NCBI RefSeq assembly: GCF_015182315.1
Contig: NZ_PRDL01000001.1
Location: 868,001-932,000 of the forward strand
Source: Cellvibrio polysaccharolyticus
Lineage (GTDB): Bacteria > Pseudomonadota > Gammaproteobacteria > Pseudomonadales > Cellvibrionaceae
Reading direction: 5' to 3'
DNA: 64,000 nucleotides
Part shown: positions 6,963 to 15,166 of the stretch, one piece after another
Layout of the letters: every line of letters starts with the position of its first letter
Position numbering within the stretch: the stretch's first letter is position 1
The notes under the pieces: generated by a model
The model's database searches: none
Told to the model about the DNA's origin: nothing
The model's input: only the letters and a program-made list of their open reading frames with translations
Made by a program: the position numbers and the translations under genes

Positions 6963-7946
6963 ATGATTTTAAGGAAAAGACGATGTTTGGTTACTGGTGG
7001 GGCTGGCTTTCTTGGTTCCCACGTGTGTGAAAGATTATTAAATAACGGGTGTGCGGTGATTTGTGTTGATAATCTCTACACAGGCTCAAGATTAAATATT
7101 CAGCATTTATTCGCCAATCCATTTTTTCAGTTTATTTTCCACGATATTACCCAGCCTTTATTTATCGAGGTTGACGAAATTTATAATCTTGCTTGTCCGG
7201 CTAGTCCAGTTCAATATCAAAAAGATCCTGTCCAAACGACTAAGACATGTGTTTTAGGGGCTATCAATATGCTGGGCTTGGCAAAGCGTTTAAAAGTAAA
7301 AATATTCCAGGCCTCTACTAGCGAAGTATATGGCGATCCGGAGGTGCACCCTCAAGTTGAGTCTTATAGAGGATCTGTTAATCCTGTCGGAATTCGCTCA
7401 TGTTATGACGAGGGTAAGCGGTGTGCGGAAACGCTCTTCTTCGATTATCATCGCCAACATGCTGTTGACATAAGGGTGGCCAGAATTTTTAATACTTATG
7501 GACCTCGAATGCAATCAAATGACGGTCGAGTTATTTCAAATTTCATTATTCAGGCCCTGTTAGGGCAGCCGATAACGATATTTGGATCAGGAAACCAGAC
7601 GCGATCTTTTTGTTATGTTGATGATTTGGTTGATGGAATTATTGCTTTAATGGGCTTGGATACATCAGTAAATTCACCTGTTAATCTGGGAAATACTATT
7701 GAAATTTCCATGATTGACTTGGCTACCCTGATAATTTCTTTATCTGATTCATCATCTACATTGATTTATAAAGATTTGCCTTTGGACGATCCATCCCGGC
7801 GAAAACCAAATATTAATTTTGCCAAAGCTCTATTTGGCTGGACTCCAGCCGTGAGTCTTGATGGTGGTCTTATGCAGACAATTGATTTCTATCGATATAA
7901 GGTTATAAATAGAGAGGTAGTTGGGGAGAGTTATAGTCTTGTTTAG
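6963..7946 (+). CDS. UDP-glucuronate decarboxylase (UDP-xylose synthase)
   Basis: An extended short-chain dehydrogenase of 327 residues. The NAD-binding loop TGGAGFLGSH is at 11-20, the catalytic Ser/Glu are in QASTSEVYGDP (117-126) and the Tyr/Lys pair is Tyr148/Lys152 in SCYDEGKR. The strings NLACPASPVQYQ, RIFNTYGPRM and TRSFCYVDDL are hallmarks of UDP-glucuronate decarboxylases, which oxidise C4, lose CO2 and reduce the product to UDP-xylose. Length is usual for the bacterial single-domain enzyme. It is the last gene of the island and implies that xylose, or a 4-keto pentose, is used by one of the three glycosyltransferases. No UDP-glucose dehydrogenase is visible in the window, so UDP-glucuronate must come from elsewhere. 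Confidence 0.9.
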   Translation: MILRKRRCLVTGGAGFLGSHVCERLLNNGCAVICVDNLYTGSRLNIQHLFANPFFQFIFHDITQPLFIEVDEIYNLACPASPVQYQKDPVQTTKTCVLGAINMLGLAKRLKVKIFQASTSEVYGDPEVHPQVESYRGSVNPVGIRSCYDEGKRCAETLFFDYHRQHAVDIRVARIFNTYGPRMQSNDGRVISNFIIQALLGQPITIFGSGNQTRSFCYVDDLVDGIIALMGLDTSVNSPVNLGNTIEISMIDLATLIISLSDSSSTLIYKDLPLDDPSRRKPNINFAKALFGWTPAVSLDGGLMQTIDFYRYKVINREVVGESYSLV

Positions 7947-8105
7947 GGGATAGGATTAGTTTTCAATTGTAAATTAAGATATTAATTTTGTTTTTATAGG
8001 ATGGTACCTAAGTGGTGTATTAATTCCATTTTTATTTTTTTGAAATTGCAACCACGCCCCTCCCCTTTTAAGTTAAGCAGGAGGAGCTTGGCTATCAGAG
8101 CATAT

Positions 8106-9197
8106 TTACACATTAAACAAAAAGTGCAACACATCCCCATCTTTCACAACGTAATCCTTTCCTTCCTTACGCGCTTTACCGGCGGTTTTTGCGCCTTGTT
8201 CGCCTTTGTATTCAACAAAGTCTGCGTAGGAAATGGTTTCGGCGCGGATGAAGCCTTTTTCGAAGTCGGTGTGAATAACACCGGCAGCTTGCGGGGCGGT
8301 GGCGCCTACCGGGATGGTCCAGGCGCGTACTTCTTTTACGCCGGCGGTGAAGTAGGTTTGCAAACCGAGTAACTGGTAACCGGCGCGAATAACGCGGTCG
8401 AGGCCGGGTTCGGTCATGCCCATTTCGGAAAGGAATTCAGCTTTGTCTTCGCCTTCAAGTTCGGCGATATCAGCTTCCAGTTTGTTGCAGATGGGCACAA
8501 CTACGGCGCCTTCTTCTTCGGCAATTTTACGCACGATATCCAGCAGCGGGTTATTTTCAAAACCGTCTTCGGATACGTTGGCGATGTACATGGTCGGTTT
8601 TACGGTGAGCAGGTTTAACTCACGCAGCAACAGCAATTCTTCTTTGTCCAGACCAAATGAGCGCAGCGGTTTGGCTTCGTTCAGGTGCGGCAGAATTTTT
8701 TCCAGTAGCACTTTCATCAGGCCGGCGTGCTTGTCCTGGCCTTTGGCGGCGCGGGTGTAGCGTTGCAAGGCTTTGTCTACGGTTTCCAGGTCAGCCAGCG
8801 CCAGTTCGGTGTTGATCACTTCGATGTCGGCAGCCGGGTTTACTGCGTTGGCCACGTGAATAACGTTGTCATCTTCAAAGCAACGTACTACGTGCGCAAT
8901 AGCGTCGGTTTCGCGGATATTGGCGAGGAATTTGTTACCGAGGCCTTCACCTTTGGACGCGCCGGCAACGATACCGGCGATGTCGATGAACTCCATGGTG
9001 GTGGCGATCACTTTTTCGGGTTTGACGATTTCAGCCAGTTTTTCCTGGCGCGGGTCGGGTACTGCAACCACGCCAGCATTGGGCTCAATGGTGCAGAAGG
9101 GAAAGTTTTCAGCACCGATACCGGCATTGGTCAATGCATTGAAGAGGGTGGATTTACCGACGTTTGGCAAACCGACGATGCCGCAATTAAAGCCCAT
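8106..9197 (-). CDS. ychF: Redox-regulated ATPase YchF
   Basis: A 363-residue Obg-family protein. The P-loop GLPNVGKST is at about 8-16, followed by FPFCTIEPNAGVV, DIAGIVAGASKGEGLGN (G3) and the altered G4 region that makes YchF prefer ATP over GTP; a TGS-like domain closes the protein (AWTIPVGATAPQAAGVIH...GDVLHFLF). YchF binds ribosomes and is linked to the oxidative-stress response. The gene usually follows pth directly, but here an iron-uptake operon lies between them. It has its own -10 element upstream. It converges with the AT-rich island. Confidence 0.97.
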   Translation of the reverse strand: MGFNCGIVGLPNVGKSTLFNALTNAGIGAENFPFCTIEPNAGVVAVPDPRQEKLAEIVKPEKVIATTMEFIDIAGIVAGASKGEGLGNKFLANIRETDAIAHVVRCFEDDNVIHVANAVNPAADIEVINTELALADLETVDKALQRYTRAAKGQDKHAGLMKVLLEKILPHLNEAKPLRSFGLDKEELLLLRELNLLTVKPTMYIANVSEDGFENNPLLDIVRKIAEEEGAVVVPICNKLEADIAELEGEDKAEFLSEMGMTEPGLDRVIRAGYQLLGLQTYFTAGVKEVRAWTIPVGATAPQAAGVIHTDFEKGFIRAETISYADFVEYKGEQGAKTAGKARKEGKDYVVKDGDVLHFLFNV

Positions 9198-9225
9198 GGT
9201 GTTATTCCGCTCTTGATCAAGGAAA

Positions 9226-9261
9226 AAGCGCGATTATACCGCGCCTGAGGCGGCTATGGCG
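9226..9261 (-). promoter_or_regulatory. Probable ychF promoter
   Basis: On the minus strand TATAAT (9233-9238) stands about 35 bases before the ychF start codon. No good -35 is seen about 17 bases upstream, so only the -10 supports the call. Confidence 0.4.
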
Positions 9262-9351
9262 CTTTTTCGGGCGGAAACCGGCTTGCTGCGCCAGGATGGC
9301 AGCGGAAATAACTCCTTGTAATCCGTTATGGATGCCCGACAGCGCGGCGGC

Positions 9352-9627
9352 TCAGAGCGCGGCGCGTAGCCACCCGCCCAGCAGCGCCAGTGGTAGCGCT
9401 GCGCCCGCCAACCAGCACCAGGCGCGCAAAGCGCTGCGGGCGTGAAAACTTGCCATGGCGATTACCGGGTAAATGATAAAGCTGGCCAGCGTGGCGCCAA
9501 CGACGGTTTCTGCGCGATTCAGGCCGACGCTTGCCAGTAACAGTGAAAGGGTTACGGTGATGATGACCGTGAGTCCGAAGGCGCCAAGTGTGACCGCCAG
9601 TGCACGTGCGAGGTTGGAGCGGTTCAT
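9352..9627 (-). CDS. Small membrane protein, DUF3649-like, iron-uptake operon
   Basis: A 91-residue hydrophobic protein with three predicted helices (about 8-30, 38-56 and 66-88). The frame extends upstream to 9978 but that part overlaps two other genes in a different frame and is not coding; the ATG at 9627 overlaps the stop of the preceding gene by 4 bases (ATGA), which supports this start. Proteins of this size and position, after a PepSY protein and a DUF3325 protein, are found in siderophore-uptake operons. The molecular role is not known to me. Confidence 0.75.
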   Translation of the reverse strand: MNRSNLARALAVTLGAFGLTVIITVTLSLLLASVGLNRAETVVGATLASFIIYPVIAMASFHARSALRAWCWLAGAALPLALLGGWLRAAL

Positions 9628-9911
9628 GGTCGCCCTCTCTTCAACGACCATTGGCGGGCGTTTAACGTGATGACCGCCATGGCTGCGAGGCTTGCCCAGC
9701 CAAACCAGATAACACTGCCGTAACCAAAGCCGGTATGACGACCGGCGACCCACCAGGCGATAGCCAAACAGATAAACCCGCTGGTGCGTAGCAGCCTGCC
9801 AGGTGTTGGAGAGAATGGCTGGCGCAGCCAGAGTGATTGCTGACGTGGCAGGCCGAGCAGTAACAGCGTAAAGCCTGTGAGGCAGAGTAGCGCGGTGGCG
9901 GCATGTGTCAT
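9624..9911 (-). CDS. Small membrane protein, DUF3325-like, iron-uptake operon
   Basis: A 95-residue protein with three hydrophobic stretches (about 3-20, 42-59 and 64-82). It starts within the stop codon of the PepSY gene (TGATG, one shared base) and overlaps the next gene by 4 bases, so it is translated within a tight operon. DUF3325 proteins typically occur at this place in iron-uptake operons. No catalytic motif is visible. Confidence 0.75.
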   Translation of the reverse strand: MTHAATALLCLTGFTLLLLGLPRQQSLWLRQPFSPTPGRLLRTSGFICLAIAWWVAGRHTGFGYGSVIWFGWASLAAMAVITLNARQWSLKRGRP

Positions 9912-11425
9912 CAGCGGCTGCGCTCCGTTTTATGGGGGGACGTAGGGGGGCGGCTAATACGTTTCGCTGCACCGGCAAAAAACAGCGCGCTAATCAGCAT
10001 CGCAATATCGAAGCCGATAAATAATCCATCACCTTGCAGCAGGCTTTGATAAATACCCCGCGATGTGGCCAGCGTATTCACTACCGGAACCAGCGCAAAC
10101 AACAAGGCGCACATCACCAGCGTTTCCCGCCAGGCCGATTTGGGTGGCCGCACCAGCGTCCATAACAGCACCGCAGCCCAGGTGAGAAACAGGCAATGAA
10201 TTTCCCACGCTGCACGTTCTGCCAGCGCGATGGGCAGCAATCGATTAGCGAGAAAGTAAGCCGCGATGCCTGCCGATGCGCCCACTATCACAGTGATATT
10301 TAAACGCTCAACCAGAATACGACCCATGGTGGATGCGGGCATTTGTCGGCCACGTTTTACCGACCAGAGAATCAAGCCGGTGGCGATCATCAATGTGCCG
10401 CCCACGCCCGAGAAGAAATAAAGCCAGCGCAATACCGGGTCGGCAAAGCGGGCGCTGTGTAAATCGGTCATTACGTCCAGGGTGCGAATGGCTGCGCCGG
10501 GGGTAGCTGGCGGCTGCAATAATTGCCCATTAACTCCGCTGAAAAAAATCGCCTGGTGTGGCGAGCCCAGCCGGTCGGTGTGCGGAAAAATTTCAACCAT
10601 GGCATTCAGGTCGCCAGGATGATGGACTCGGATAAACGCTGGCCGTACGCCATTAAAATGTTGCTCTGCGGTAGCGATTATTTTTGATAATGGCATCGGT
10701 TCTGCCATCACACCGGCAGGCTGCACGTGCGGTGCGGTGGGGCGAATGGCCTGGCGAAATTCCGAAGGGTCAGGAAAGTTGGCGAGAATCGCCCAAGGCA
10801 TAATAGTGAGCAGTAAGGTTGCCAGCCCGGTCCAGGTAATCATCAGATGAAAGGGCAGTGCAACTACTGCGGTGATGTTATGCACATCCAGCCAACTGCG
10901 TTGCCCTTTGCCAAGGCGTAGCGTAAAAAAGTCGATAAATATTTTCCGGTGAATCACCACGCCGGATAGTAGCGCCACCAGCATCAGTAACGAAGCAATG
11001 CATACCAGATAGCGGGCGAGTTGCCAGGGAATGTAATAGAGGTTGTAGTGAAAGCTGAACAGGAAATTGCCACCGTGGGTGTCGCGTGTGGTCAGTGCTT
11101 CGCCGCTGGAAGGGTGAAGTTGCAATGTCTGGCGTTGTTCCTCCGCCTGCCAGGAGGCTCGCAAGGTTTCACCGCCCCGCTGTGGCGGTAGCGAAATTTG
11201 CCAGGCCTTTGCCCCCGGTGCGTTGCTGGCAAGTTGCTGCCAGAGTTTATCAACGGCAACGCTGCTTAATGCTTCATCGCGCAGCTCCGGCTGCATCCAT
11301 GTCGAAATTTCCTGTTTAAAAAATGAAACCGTACCGAATAAAAAAATAATAAAAAGCAACCACCCGGGCAGTAATCCTGCCCAGGTGTGCAATACCGCCA
11401 TGGATTGGCGAAAACCGGTTTTCAT
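9911..11425 (-). CDS. PepSY-associated membrane protein, iron-uptake operon
   Basis: A 504-residue inner-membrane protein. A first helix is at about 13-35, followed by a large periplasmic domain with PepSY-like features (HPSSGEALTTRDTHGG...FHYNLYYIP), then helices near 135-160, 190-215 and several more to the C-terminus. The pattern matches PepSY-TM proteins such as PiuB and FpvG, some of which reduce ferric siderophores in the periplasm; His residues within helices (for example WLDVHNITAVVALPFHLMITW) could bind haem. It lies 25 bases downstream of the receptor gene, in one operon with it. A ferric-siderophore reductase role is inferred. Confidence 0.85.
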   Translation of the reverse strand: MKTGFRQSMAVLHTWAGLLPGWLLFIIFLFGTVSFFKQEISTWMQPELRDEALSSVAVDKLWQQLASNAPGAKAWQISLPPQRGGETLRASWQAEEQRQTLQLHPSSGEALTTRDTHGGNFLFSFHYNLYYIPWQLARYLVCIASLLMLVALLSGVVIHRKIFIDFFTLRLGKGQRSWLDVHNITAVVALPFHLMITWTGLATLLLTIMPWAILANFPDPSEFRQAIRPTAPHVQPAGVMAEPMPLSKIIATAEQHFNGVRPAFIRVHHPGDLNAMVEIFPHTDRLGSPHQAIFFSGVNGQLLQPPATPGAAIRTLDVMTDLHSARFADPVLRWLYFFSGVGGTLMIATGLILWSVKRGRQMPASTMGRILVERLNITVIVGASAGIAAYFLANRLLPIALAERAAWEIHCLFLTWAAVLLWTLVRPPKSAWRETLVMCALLFALVPVVNTLATSRGIYQSLLQGDGLFIGFDIAMLISALFFAGAAKRISRPPTSPHKTERSR

Positions 11426-11450
11426 CCGCGAGTGCGATGTTTAATGGGAT

Positions 11451-13886
11451 TTAAAAATCAGCGGATACCGACACCAGGAAAGTGATTGGCGTTCCTACGG
11501 TAAGGCCTGCTCGCGCTGCGGATTGCCAGTAGTTTTCGTTCAGCACATTTTCAATCGCGCCGCGAATTGTTACCGGTGTGCCGTTAGTTATAAATGCATA
11601 GCGGGCACCCAAATCAAAACGTTGCCATTCGGGAATTTTCTGGGTGTTGGCAGCATCTACATATTGCGAGGCAGTATGCAGCACGCGCGCGGTCAGGGTT
11701 AAGCCAGGCAGCGCTGGCACATCCCATTCGCCAGAGAGATTCAATTGAAAATCCGGTACCGCCGGTGCGGTATTGCCTTCATTGCTGCGGTTATCGCTTT
11801 TGGTCAGTTCTGCATCGGTCCAGGCAGCGCCACCCAGCAAACGGATACCGTCAACCGGCTCGCCGTTGGCGGTGAGTTCAATACCGCGATTGCGTTGGTT
11901 GCCATCAACACTGAAGTGTTGCGTGGCCGGGTTTAAAAAACTGCTGGGGCGATCAATCTGGAAAAAGCTGATGGAGGTGGTTAATTTACCCCAGTCATAT
12001 TTCCCGCCAATTTCGTATTGTTCTGACGCAGACGGTTCAAAAATTTCACCGGCATTTGAGGCGCCTTCCGGAGCAACCGGCCCCTGGCTCAGGCCTTCAA
12101 TATAGTTACCGTAGAGCGCGAGATTTGCTGACGGTTTAATAATGATTGCTGCGGTTGGCGTGGTGGCCGATTTATCGTAAGAGGATTCGTTTTCGCCGGA
12201 GACGGCATTAATGTTAATGGCTTCAACCTGTTGATAGCGAACACCGGCTGTGACTTGAATAAAACCATCGGCAAATGACAGGGTATCGGCCAGCGCCAGG
12301 CTGCGCAGATTCACTTCTCTGATTTTGGGGATGTCGCTACTGATGCTGATATCCGGCTTGGGGATATTGGCCGGCTGATAAAGATTGGACATCACAATCG
12401 GGTCACGCACGCGCACCTGCCCCTGATCCATCTCAAAAACGCTCGCGCTTAATACCGGTTCGTGATGTACCGGGCCGGTTTCGAACTGCCCGCGCAGGCC
12501 GACTTCACCGGTGAAGGTGTCGAGTGTTTCATCGAGGCGGGTTGGTCTTGCTCCCATGGTTCCTTCACCGTCAAGCAATAACCAACTGGCTTGATAGCTG
12601 GCAAATTCATAATCTTTTGCACCCAGCGCACCGTAGAGAGTCCAGTTGTTATTCAAGTCGAATTCGGCGCGCACCGAGCCGGCCAATTCTTTGGTATCCC
12701 AATAGGTCCATGCCGGGAAAATATTGTGTTTGGCGTCCGGCACTTTGCCAATCGCGATGCCGGAATCGGGCGGCAGCAGCAGGCCGCTACGTGCATGGGT
12801 GGTGCGATCCTGATAACTCAAATCGCCGTCAACGCGAAAACGTTCGCCCTGATAATCTGCGCCCAGTGTGAAAGCGGCCAGCGCTTCTTTACTGCCATTC
12901 ACCGGCATATCGCCGTCGCTGTAGAGCACATTAACGCGCGCACCGGTTTGCTGTTGCTCTCCGAAACGGCGAGCAACGTCAGTGTGTAACCCGAGCTGGC
13001 TGTCGGAAATATACGACAGGGTTACGCGGTTCAGCGGCGTTACGCCAGCGCGCTTTGGTACCAGATTGATCGCGCCGCCCACAGAGCCGAAAGGTGCTAT
13101 GCCGTTCAGCAAAGCATTGGGGCCTTTCAACACTTCTACCCGCTCCACGCCAATCAAGGCACTGGAGCTGTGCGGCGATACGCCGAAAAGTCCGTTAAAC
13201 GAAGCGTCATAGTTATACAAGCTGAAACCGCGCACGTTGAATTCATCGCGTCCGGCGCCACGGGAATAGGTGTTGCGAATGGAGGGATCGTTTACCAGCA
13301 CATCGCCGAGATTTTGCGCTTGCTGGTCTTCAATCAGTTTTGAGGTGTAGTGGGTAACCTGAAAGGGCGTATCCATGGTGTCGCGATTGCCCAATAAACC
13401 CAGTCTGCCGCCGCGCGCTGTTTGGCCGCCCGCATAAGCTTCCGGCTGCGCCGCCAGCAGCGCGGAATCGGAAATACTAACGGTGGGCAGTGTGGCGGAT
13501 TGGGTGTTGACCGCTTGCAGGCGATATTGGCCTTGTGCATTGCGCTCGGCGGCCAACCCGGTGCCAGTCAATAAGGTGTCGAGTGCGGCCTGGGTGCTGT
13601 GGCTGCCTTGTACGCCGGGGCTGTTTTTCCCGCGTGCCAGATCGGTGGCGCCGACCAATGAAATGCCCGCTTCCATGGAGAAACGGGTGAGTGCATCGGA
13701 AAGCGGGCCGGCGGGAATGTTATAGCTGCGCAAGGTCTGGCTGGCGGAAGTTGAATCGGCTGTTTGTGCCCAGGTTGCCGGCACGGCAGTGGCCAGGGTC
13801 AACAGGCTGCCCGCCATCAGCAAACGGGTTGCCACGGTTAAAGGGTGCATTTTGCGGTCGGGAGTAGTGGATTGGCGGGCAGGCAT
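11451..13886 (-). CDS. TonB-dependent siderophore receptor with STN signalling domain
   Basis: An 811-residue outer-membrane receptor. A signal peptide ends near ATWAQ (about residue 41). An STN domain follows (about 50-125: YNIPAGPLSDALTRFSMEAGISLVG...LLTGTGLAAERNAQGQYRL), then the plug (QVTHYTSKLIEDQQAQNLGDVL...VERVEVLKGPNALLNG) and a 22-strand barrel that ends in Phe (VSVSADF). The layout is that of FecA/FpvA-like transducers that import a ferric siderophore and signal through FecR to an ECF sigma factor. Both partners are encoded upstream on the same strand. The ligand cannot be named from sequence. The hexanucleotide repeat lies in the 269-base gap before this gene. Confidence 0.93.
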   Translation of the reverse strand: MPARQSTTPDRKMHPLTVATRLLMAGSLLTLATAVPATWAQTADSTSASQTLRSYNIPAGPLSDALTRFSMEAGISLVGATDLARGKNSPGVQGSHSTQAALDTLLTGTGLAAERNAQGQYRLQAVNTQSATLPTVSISDSALLAAQPEAYAGGQTARGGRLGLLGNRDTMDTPFQVTHYTSKLIEDQQAQNLGDVLVNDPSIRNTYSRGAGRDEFNVRGFSLYNYDASFNGLFGVSPHSSSALIGVERVEVLKGPNALLNGIAPFGSVGGAINLVPKRAGVTPLNRVTLSYISDSQLGLHTDVARRFGEQQQTGARVNVLYSDGDMPVNGSKEALAAFTLGADYQGERFRVDGDLSYQDRTTHARSGLLLPPDSGIAIGKVPDAKHNIFPAWTYWDTKELAGSVRAEFDLNNNWTLYGALGAKDYEFASYQASWLLLDGEGTMGARPTRLDETLDTFTGEVGLRGQFETGPVHHEPVLSASVFEMDQGQVRVRDPIVMSNLYQPANIPKPDISISSDIPKIREVNLRSLALADTLSFADGFIQVTAGVRYQQVEAININAVSGENESSYDKSATTPTAAIIIKPSANLALYGNYIEGLSQGPVAPEGASNAGEIFEPSASEQYEIGGKYDWGKLTTSISFFQIDRPSSFLNPATQHFSVDGNQRNRGIELTANGEPVDGIRLLGGAAWTDAELTKSDNRSNEGNTAPAVPDFQLNLSGEWDVPALPGLTLTARVLHTASQYVDAANTQKIPEWQRFDLGARYAFITNGTPVTIRGAIENVLNENYWQSAARAGLTVGTPITFLVSVSADF

Positions 13887-14082
13887 AAACGGTTTCCTCG
13901 AAACAGGGCTATGGACTGATGAGCCTTGTCATATGTCAGGCGGGTGGGCAGCCTGCTATTTATGACGCTGAGTTGCTCTTTCTCCGGTTAAATCAATTGA
14001 GCGAGCAAAAAGCGGAACCATTTTTTTAATTTTTTTGAAAAAAACTTCGGGGCGAGCGATACCCGTGCGTTTGCTATGTTTT

Positions 14083-14154
14083 GCAGGTGCAGGTGCAGGT
14101 GCAGGTGCAGGTGCAGGTGCAGGTGCAGGTGCAGGTGCCGGTGCCGGTGCCGGT
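14083..14154. repeat. Hexanucleotide tandem repeat, 12 units
   Basis: Nine perfect GCAGGT units (14083-14136) are followed by three GCCGGT units (14137-14154). The array starts one base beyond the fecR stop codon and lies in the fecR-receptor gap. Slippage could change the spacing, though it cannot shift the reading frame of either gene. Confidence 0.95.
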
Positions 14155-14155
14155 G

Positions 14156-15160
14156 TTATTCGGTGGGAGCCGCCACTTCAAGGCTTGTCCACCAGGGCAA
14201 GGTGCGTTGAATCCGCACCGGTAAGGCATAGGCCAGCAGATCCAGCGCGGCGTTGGGGTCGTCCAATGGAAAGCTGCCGAATACCCGCAGGTCGGCAATC
14301 TCCGGGGCAACACCCAGGTGGCCATGGCGATAGCGCCGTAATTCCTTCACCAGCTGGGCGAGCGGAATGTCCTGGGCTACCAGCAATCCGCGGCTCCAGG
14401 CTTCCCGCGCACTGTCTGCCGGTTCCAGTTTTCCTGTGCCGCTGGCATCAAATCGTATTTGCTGGCCCGCCTCCACCAAGCTCCGCGAACCTTTGGCGTG
14501 CTTAACTTCCACGGCGCCCTCGAATACCGCCAGCAAGGTGCTGCTGGTATCCATGTGTACGGTAAAGCGTGTGCCGAGGGCGGTTAATCGTGCATAAGGT
14601 GCGTCGACCACAAAGCGGCGGGCAGTATCGCTGGCGGTATCGACCAGAATTTCGCCGGTGATCAATTGCAGGCGACGTTGCCGGTCATCAAAGTTTTCGC
14701 TGATGGCGGTGGCGGTATTCAGCCATACATGGGTGTTATCCGTCAGTGTAACTTCGCGTCTTTCTCCGGTGGCGGTGCGGTGGTCAGCGCGCCAGCTGCG
14801 AGCGATCACGGGCAGTGAGGTGTGTTGCCACGACCCCCAACCGAGCAGGCCGGCACCGGCGAGTGTGGCAATACTGGTAAGTACCCGGCGGCGTTGCAGG
14901 GTGCGGGTATTGGCAGACCAGATACTATCGGCCGCCTGCCGGGGAGCGGCAGTTGTCTGTATCGGAGAAAAACGCTGGCTGACCGCTTCTACATAACCCC
15001 AGGCGTGGCGGTTGTCTTCCCGGTCATGCAACCAGGTTTGCCAGGCTTCCCGCTCTTTGCCGGTCGCCTCGCCGGAGCGCAGCAAGGCATACCAACTGGC
15101 CGCTTGCTCCATGGCTTCATGGGAGGGTTCGGTATCGGCTGCTGGCGTAGGGCGGTTCAT
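14156..15160 (-). CDS. FecR-type anti-sigma regulator
   Basis: A 334-residue protein. The cytoplasmic N-terminus (AMEQAASWYALLRSGEATGKEREAWQTWL) is the DUF4880-type sigma-binding region; a membrane helix is near 95-112 (LTSIATLAGAGLLGWGSW); the periplasmic FecR domain follows (WRADHRTATGERREVTLTD...VWLNTATAI...GEILVDTA...FTVHMD...VFEGAVEVKH) with a C-terminal STN-contact region. It would hold or activate the ECF sigma factor depending on the receptor's STN state. It starts 6 bases after the sigma gene stop. Confidence 0.92.
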   Translation of the reverse strand: MNRPTPAADTEPSHEAMEQAASWYALLRSGEATGKEREAWQTWLHDREDNRHAWGYVEAVSQRFSPIQTTAAPRQAADSIWSANTRTLQRRRVLTSIATLAGAGLLGWGSWQHTSLPVIARSWRADHRTATGERREVTLTDNTHVWLNTATAISENFDDRQRRLQLITGEILVDTASDTARRFVVDAPYARLTALGTRFTVHMDTSSTLLAVFEGAVEVKHAKGSRSLVEAGQQIRFDASGTGKLEPADSAREAWSRGLLVAQDIPLAQLVKELRRYRHGHLGVAPEIADLRVFGSFPLDDPNAALDLLAYALPVRIQRTLPWWTSLEVAAPTE

Positions 15161-15166
15161 CGGCGG

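Noticed and set aside
9628..9978. Long N-terminal extension of the DUF3649-like protein
   Set aside because: It overlaps two well-supported genes in another frame; the ATGA-coupled start at 9627 is better.
12591..12989. 132-codon plus-strand frame
   Set aside because: Antisense to the siderophore receptor gene; shadow of GC-rich codon bias.
14083..14154. CRISPR-like array
   Set aside because: Units are contiguous hexamers with no spacers, so it is a simple tandem repeat.
14035..14505. A 156-codon plus-strand frame with Ala-Gly repeats
   Set aside because: It arises from translating the GCAGGT array and then runs antisense to the FecR gene.
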